Of a DNA stretch of 36,424 bases, positions 32,959 through 36,424 are shown one piece after another. The position numbers and the translations under genes are program-made. How positions within the stretch are numbered: position 1 is the stretch's first letter; each line of letters opens with the position of its first letter. The DNA is from Gammaproteobacteria bacterium (GTDB taxonomy: Bacteria > Pseudomonadota > Gammaproteobacteria > Pseudomonadales > Azotimanducaceae): positions 1 to 36,424 of the forward strand of contig VXUA01000075.1 in assembly GCA_009837185.1 (NCBI GenBank), read 5' to 3'. A model generated the notes under the pieces. It did no database searches and was not told the origin of the DNA. It saw only the letters and a program-made list of their open reading frames with translations.

Positions 32959-34431
32959 ATGTGCATTTCCACCGAACCGTTGGTTGTTTCCACTGTAGCA
33001 ATGACATCATTTCAGCATCGGAATTATAGAGGGAAAGCGACTACGGAGATTTATCGAACACGCCAGCTTTTAATCTTGTTAGGGAGTGTATTGTGTTTGT
33101 GTTGGACACTCCTGGCCTCGGCTCAAGAAGAAGATCCGACCGCTATTGAACCGCGTCAACCCTGGCAAGAGAAACAAGCCGAGCTTGACGAAATCTGGAC
33201 GTCTCTAGGACTGTCTGAAGATCAAGAGCGAGAGATCAGCGTGATTACGAGACGTGGATTCATCGAGCAAGCCACCGTGTATCGAGAGCACGGTTTGGCG
33301 TTGGGACAGTTGGTTCAGTCCGACTCACAAGAGCGAAGATCGATACGCGAACTTCGGCGCTTGCGTCGCAACGCGCAAAAGGCGCGAGAAGCGGCGGGAC
33401 CCATCGTTGCGCAACAAGTGGATGATATCTTAGCTTTGCTCACTGAGGAGCAACTCCATAGCGCCACCAAGTTGGAAGCTACGCTCACGGAATTGTTCAC
33501 CTTTGCCAGCCGTCGACAGCCCGTAAGAGACTACATCGCTGGAGTTTCCAAACAATTAGGACCTCCCATAGTGTTTCCCACGTCCGTGTCCGATGGGGAG
33601 AGGGCAACGTTCGGTCGGCGCGGTGGTCTGCTCCTACTGACGTTACTAGGCGTGTTGCTTGGTGCCGAGATGTTATGGTCCTATTTCGGTAAGAAAAAGG
33701 CTTACAACGTCAAGGAAACCTTTGCCAACATTGGAATCGCGGTAGGGACGCAACTGTTGAGACCCGTCTCGACCGTGTGGAGACTATGGGTGTTCGGATT
33801 TTTCGGATTGTTCTTTTTTGCCGGCAACGGCAACGATCTCCCGTGGACGTTTGAGCGTTCGGGTTGGATGTTCTTGATCACGTTCATTGCGGCAGACTTT
33901 GCGTATTACTGGTATCACCGCTTGAGCCACGAGGTTACCTGTCTGTGGACGATGCATCACACTCATCACTCAAGTCCGTACATGAATCTCACGACCGCGG
34001 TCCGTCTAAACTGGGTTGCGAATTTCGTAAGCCCCTTCTTCTTTCTGCCACTAATAGTGATCGGATTTCCCGGTGATTTTGTGGCGTTGTCTCTAGCACT
34101 AGGCCTGTTCTATCAATTGTTCTTGCACACGGAAGCCATTCCTCGATTAGGTTGGTTCGAGGGCAAACTACTTAATACCCCTTCGGCGCACCGCGTCCAT
34201 CACGGCTCGAATACTCAATATATTGATAAGAATTATGGTGGAGCTTTGATTATCTGGGATCGCCTGTTCAAGTCCTATGAACCCGAAGTTGAGAAGGTCG
34301 AGTATGGAGTCACCACAGGAAAGGTCGGGTACAACCCCTTCGTGATCCAACTGAAACCACTGTTCAGCTACATTAGTCGAAACTTTAAGCGGGAACGCAT
34401 CGTCGATAACGAACGGAAGGCTACTGCTTGA
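32959..34431 (+). CDS. Sterol desaturase/fatty acid hydroxylase-family protein with Spy-like N-terminal domain
   Basis: A 490-aa protein. A hydrophobic signal or anchor (LLILLGSVLCLCWTLLASA) spans about residues 37-55. Residues about 65-190 are helical and charged, with LGLSEDQ and LLTEEQL motifs, resembling Spy/CpxP LTxxQ periplasmic proteins. The C-terminal half has several membrane helices and the three histidine boxes of the fatty acid hydroxylase superfamily: HRLSH (320-324), HHTHH (333-337) and HRVHH (411-415). It should bind two irons and hydroxylate or desaturate a lipid or sterol-like substrate. The fusion is unusual. ATG 32959 has GAGAGG 12 nt upstream; ATG 33001 would give a shorter signal peptide and is an alternative. 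It ends before an inverted repeat at 34491-34516. Confidence 0.88.
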   Translation: MCISTEPLVVSTVAMTSFQHRNYRGKATTEIYRTRQLLILLGSVLCLCWTLLASAQEEDPTAIEPRQPWQEKQAELDEIWTSLGLSEDQEREISVITRRGFIEQATVYREHGLALGQLVQSDSQERRSIRELRRLRRNAQKAREAAGPIVAQQVDDILALLTEEQLHSATKLEATLTELFTFASRRQPVRDYIAGVSKQLGPPIVFPTSVSDGERATFGRRGGLLLLTLLGVLLGAEMLWSYFGKKKAYNVKETFANIGIAVGTQLLRPVSTVWRLWVFGFFGLFFFAGNGNDLPWTFERSGWMFLITFIAADFAYYWYHRLSHEVTCLWTMHHTHHSSPYMNLTTAVRLNWVANFVSPFFFLPLIVIGFPGDFVALSLALGLFYQLFLHTEAIPRLGWFEGKLLNTPSAHRVHHGSNTQYIDKNYGGALIIWDRLFKSYEPEVEKVEYGVTTGKVGYNPFVIQLKPLFSYISRNFKRERIVDNERKATA

Positions 34432-34490
34432 AGTGCCTGAATCTGAAAACTATAGGTTTGGTCAGTTACGAAGCTCGCGCAATCTTACTG

Positions 34491-34516
34491 GGTTGAGGTT
34501 TAGCATGACCTCAATC
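34491..34516. terminator. Inverted repeat after the sterol-desaturase gene
   Basis: GGTTGAGGT and ACCTCAATC can pair as a 9-bp stem (one G-U) with an 8-nt loop, 60 nt past the stop. No U-run follows, so it is a weak terminator candidate or a protein-binding dyad. Confidence 0.35.
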
Positions 34517-34844
34517 ATAGGTCAATTCTTTCGCCGTCAGCCGCCTCTCCAGAGTAAGCGTATCGAAATCGAATCCAACTTGCCTGCATAGATATCGCGA
34601 ACCACTTCCAAGCGTGCTAGGTTTAACTCAACCACGGCGCTGGGAATAAAGAACCAAGTTCCCGATATTCCGACAACATTGCTGTCTGCGTTGTCAGAGT
34701 AAATAAATCGAACACCGATGTCGTCTCTGGGTTAGATTCCCGAGGTTCATCCATGATGATTCTGGCTAGACGAACGATCACGAGCAACGAGGCTAAGTTC
34801 TCCTGTCTTTCTCCTGTTGTATACCCGATTGCCAGTAAGCTGCT

Positions 34845-35087
34845 GTGACGAGCGAACGGAGCGAGTTCGTAGAGCGCATCTTGAACCGCAACGGGTTGGA
34901 AATAACGGGTTGCTTCATCGTTGGAACGCGTTGCCTAGAACACACTGGACGAATCGCTGCGGTAACTGCCAGAAATCTGCCACGAATAGTCGCCTATAGA
35001 GACTGTCTAGACAAGTCCATAGAAAGAAGGGGCATGAAGGCAAGGCTGGTTTTTGACGACTGGGTGAAATTAATGGGAATTCCGTAG
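34845..35087 (+). CDS. Possible small hypothetical protein upstream of tnpB
   Basis: An 80-codon frame ending 49 nt before tnpB on the same strand. It has a mixed charged and hydrophobic composition and no ribosome binding site that I can see. It could be a small host gene, a remnant interrupted by the element, or a chance frame. No function is assigned. Confidence 0.25.
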   Translation: MTSERSEFVERILNRNGLEITGCFIVGTRCLEHTGRIAAVTARNLPRIVAYRDCLDKSIERRGMKARLVFDDWVKLMGIP

Positions 35088-35136
35088 ATAACTTGACAAA
35101 CTCGAAAATTGAGTGGGTGGTATATATAATAACAGT

Positions 35137-36402
35137 ATGTATAACCGTTCAATACGATATCGACTCTATCCCATGACGTTGGACAAAGCCAATCTCTTGA
35201 AACAGTGTTTGGGAGCTACTCGGTACGTGTGGAACTATTTCTTAGCAGAAAATCAAAGAATGATGGAGGCTTATCGCGCCGACCCGTCCAACTCGCGGCC
35301 GAATACGACTTTCTTTTCGCTGGGCAAGGAATTTACCCAACTGCGGCGAACCAAGGATTGGTTGGGTGCGCTGCCGTTTGCGCCGATTCGCTACGTGTTG
35401 AAATACCAAGCCGACGCGTGGCAGCAATGTTTCCGTTCTGGCAAAGGATTTCCGAAATTCAAGAGTCGATGGTACGACACGGATTCGGTGACGTTTCCCG
35501 CCGGAAGTTTTAAGCTCAATGATCGATCGTTACATCTCGCGAAAATCGGTCAAGTAGTCATCAGTGGTAACAATCCGTACGCGAACAGTGAGCCGGTATC
35601 CGTGGTAATACGAGAAGAGTGCCGGAAGTTCTATGCCACGGTTTGTCATGGTGTGAAACATGTTGATCACAATCAGAATAGTGAAGTTCTAGGAATCGAT
35701 CGAAATGTGGGACAGTTTGCTACGAGCGAGGGTGAAATCAGATATCTGCCGGATCTAAGCAAGTTAGAGTCGAGACGTCGCCGCTATCAACGCATGATGG
35801 CCAGACGACGGCGGCCGAACCGCAAAAAAGAAATCAAGCCTTCGCATCGATATTTGAAAGCCAAGCAATTAGCTGCGAAGACCAGCCGCAAGATCGCTCA
35901 TATTCGTAATGACTGGCAACATCAAGAGTCGAGACGGATCGCCGATCACTTTCAGTTTGTGGTGATCGAGAGTCTCAACACGCAGGGGATGACTCGGTCC
36001 GCGAAGGGTACGATTGAGCAACCCGGTAAGCAGGTTCGAGCGAAGTCTGGTCTCAATCGATCGATCCTCGCTACCGGGTGGTCGAGCTTCAAGTTAAAGC
36101 TTGCGTACAAAGCGGAGCTGATTGAAGTGGAGCCCAAACATACGAGTCAGAAGTGCCACCTATGTGGACACATCGAAAAAGAGAACCGCAAGACGCGAAC
36201 CAAATTTGAGTGCGTGCGATGCGGATATTCGGGTAATGCGGACATCAACGCTGCATTAAATATCTTAGCCTTGGGACAATCTACCGTTTTGCAAGACTAT
36301 TTTTTGAGAATTTACGCAATTTTGAACAATTTCGGTCGATTCTGTAGAGGGGGCTCTGCCCCCAGACCCCCGAAGTACGGGACCTTTGCTCAAATAAGGT
36401 AG
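35137..36402 (+). CDS. tnpB: TnpB family RNA-guided nuclease of an IS200/IS605-type element
   Basis: A 421-aa protein from ATG 35137 (an in-frame GTG at 35113 is less likely). The N-terminal block RYRLYP...GATRYVWNYFL is typical of TnpB. RuvC catalytic residues are D188 (GIDRNVGQFAT), E278 (VIESLNTQGM) and D369 (NADINAAL), with a CxxC...CxxC zinc finger (C340, C343, C359, C362). TnpB cuts DNA next to a short element-specific motif, guided by an RNA made from the element's right end, and helps retain the element after excision. No Y1 TnpA is nearby, so the element moves only in trans or is stranded. The reading frame continues about 45 residues beyond the ADINAALNI motif through the right-end hairpin, with an atypical tail, which hints at a frameshift or an altered 3' end. 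Confidence 0.93.
   Translation: MYNRSIRYRLYPMTLDKANLLKQCLGATRYVWNYFLAENQRMMEAYRADPSNSRPNTTFFSLGKEFTQLRRTKDWLGALPFAPIRYVLKYQADAWQQCFRSGKGFPKFKSRWYDTDSVTFPAGSFKLNDRSLHLAKIGQVVISGNNPYANSEPVSVVIREECRKFYATVCHGVKHVDHNQNSEVLGIDRNVGQFATSEGEIRYLPDLSKLESRRRRYQRMMARRRRPNRKKEIKPSHRYLKAKQLAAKTSRKIAHIRNDWQHQESRRIADHFQFVVIESLNTQGMTRSAKGTIEQPGKQVRAKSGLNRSILATGWSSFKLKLAYKAELIEVEPKHTSQKCHLCGHIEKENRKTRTKFECVRCGYSGNADINAALNILALGQSTVLQDYFLRIYAILNNFGRFCRGGSAPRPPKYGTFAQIR
36349..36363 (+). ncRNA. Right-end hairpin, likely part of the TnpB guide (omega) RNA
   Basis: GGGGGC-TCT-GCCCCC is a perfect 6-bp stem with a 3-nt loop, followed by a second C-run at 36367-36371. Such GC hairpins near the end of tnpB mark the right end of IS200/IS605 and IS1341-type elements and form the 3' part of the guide RNA scaffold. 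The exact RNA ends, and the guide that would lie just downstream, cannot be fixed here. The hairpin is inside the tnpB reading frame. Confidence 0.55.
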
Positions 36403-36424
36403 GGGCAAGTATCATTGCTGTTGC

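Larger units (their letters stand above)
34432..35136. other. Intergenic region left of tnpB, 705 bp
   Basis: Besides the inverted repeat near 34500, I see one possible small frame at 34845-35087 (80 codons, ATG). Its sequence is fairly protein-like (RLVFDDWVKLMGIP at the end), but I do not recognise it. The left end of the TnpB element should lie in this stretch but I could not place it. An AT-rich segment with TATAAT at 35125-35130 directly precedes tnpB. No TnpA transposase is present. Confidence 0.4.

Noticed and set aside
35093-35130. TTGACA and TATAAT upstream of tnpB as a promoter
   Set aside because: The spacer is 26 bp, too long for a sigma70 promoter. The -10-like box alone is not enough to claim it.
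1-36424. CRISPR array, tRNA or rRNA genes
   Set aside because: I found no regularly spaced repeats and no tRNA- or rRNA-like segments. This was by eye, so tRNAscan or CRISPR software could still correct it.

Overview
The window looks like a bacterial defence island of about 30 kb, running from the left edge to about 30.2 kb, followed by two chromosomal envelope or metabolic genes and a TnpB-type mobile element at the right edge. The host is probably a Gram-negative bacterium. The evidence is a lipobox-bearing thioredoxin-family lipoprotein, a sterol-desaturase-type membrane enzyme carrying a Spy-like periplasmic domain, and moderate GC content. A gammaproteobacterium is my guess, not a demonstrated fact. 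I saw no rRNA, tRNA, CRISPR array or integrase.

Layout: (1) 248-4448, an overlapping pair consisting of a protein that I infer to be a distant DUF6361 relative and a long two-HKD phospholipase D (PLD)-like protein. (2) 4731-5918, a DEDDh exonuclease with a TerB-like middle and a BRCT C-terminus. (3) 6124-7040, two unknown overlapping small genes. (4) 11501-7242 (minus strand), an XRE-HTH / Mrr-like / STAND NTPase protein followed by a 215-aa helical partner. (5) 12091-19502, a tight four-gene operon of PLD, DUF6361, two-HKD PLD and SNF2-like helicase. (6) 19930-22179, a beta-class DNA methyltransferase, a PD-(D/E)XK endonuclease and a small unknown protein, which together look like a restriction-modification unit. 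(7) 28910-22509 (minus), a 2133-aa protein with a Cap4/DUF4297-like nuclease, a STAND NTPase and a very long helical sensor, resembling Avs proteins. (8) 30207-29104 (minus), a winged-helix-like plus CAP12/Pycsar-type TIR protein with a near-consensus promoter containing a dyad. (9) 30752-32641 (minus) TlpA-like lipoprotein and 32959-34431 (plus) sterol-desaturase fusion. (10) 35137-36402 TnpB with a right-end GC hairpin.

How the genes may work together: the most unusual feature is that two versions of one module (DUF6361-like protein plus two-HKD PLD protein) lie in the same island. The two DUF6361-type proteins share the motif PGIT-x6-RY-x2-F-x-PW with identical spacing. In the second copy the module is joined to a SNF2-type motor and an extra single-HKD PLD, which suggests a translocase-driven nuclease machine against foreign DNA. 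The restriction-modification pair, the two STAND sensors with different nuclease-like N-termini, and the TIR protein look like independent defence layers. All assignments come from reading motifs by eye. No database search was run.
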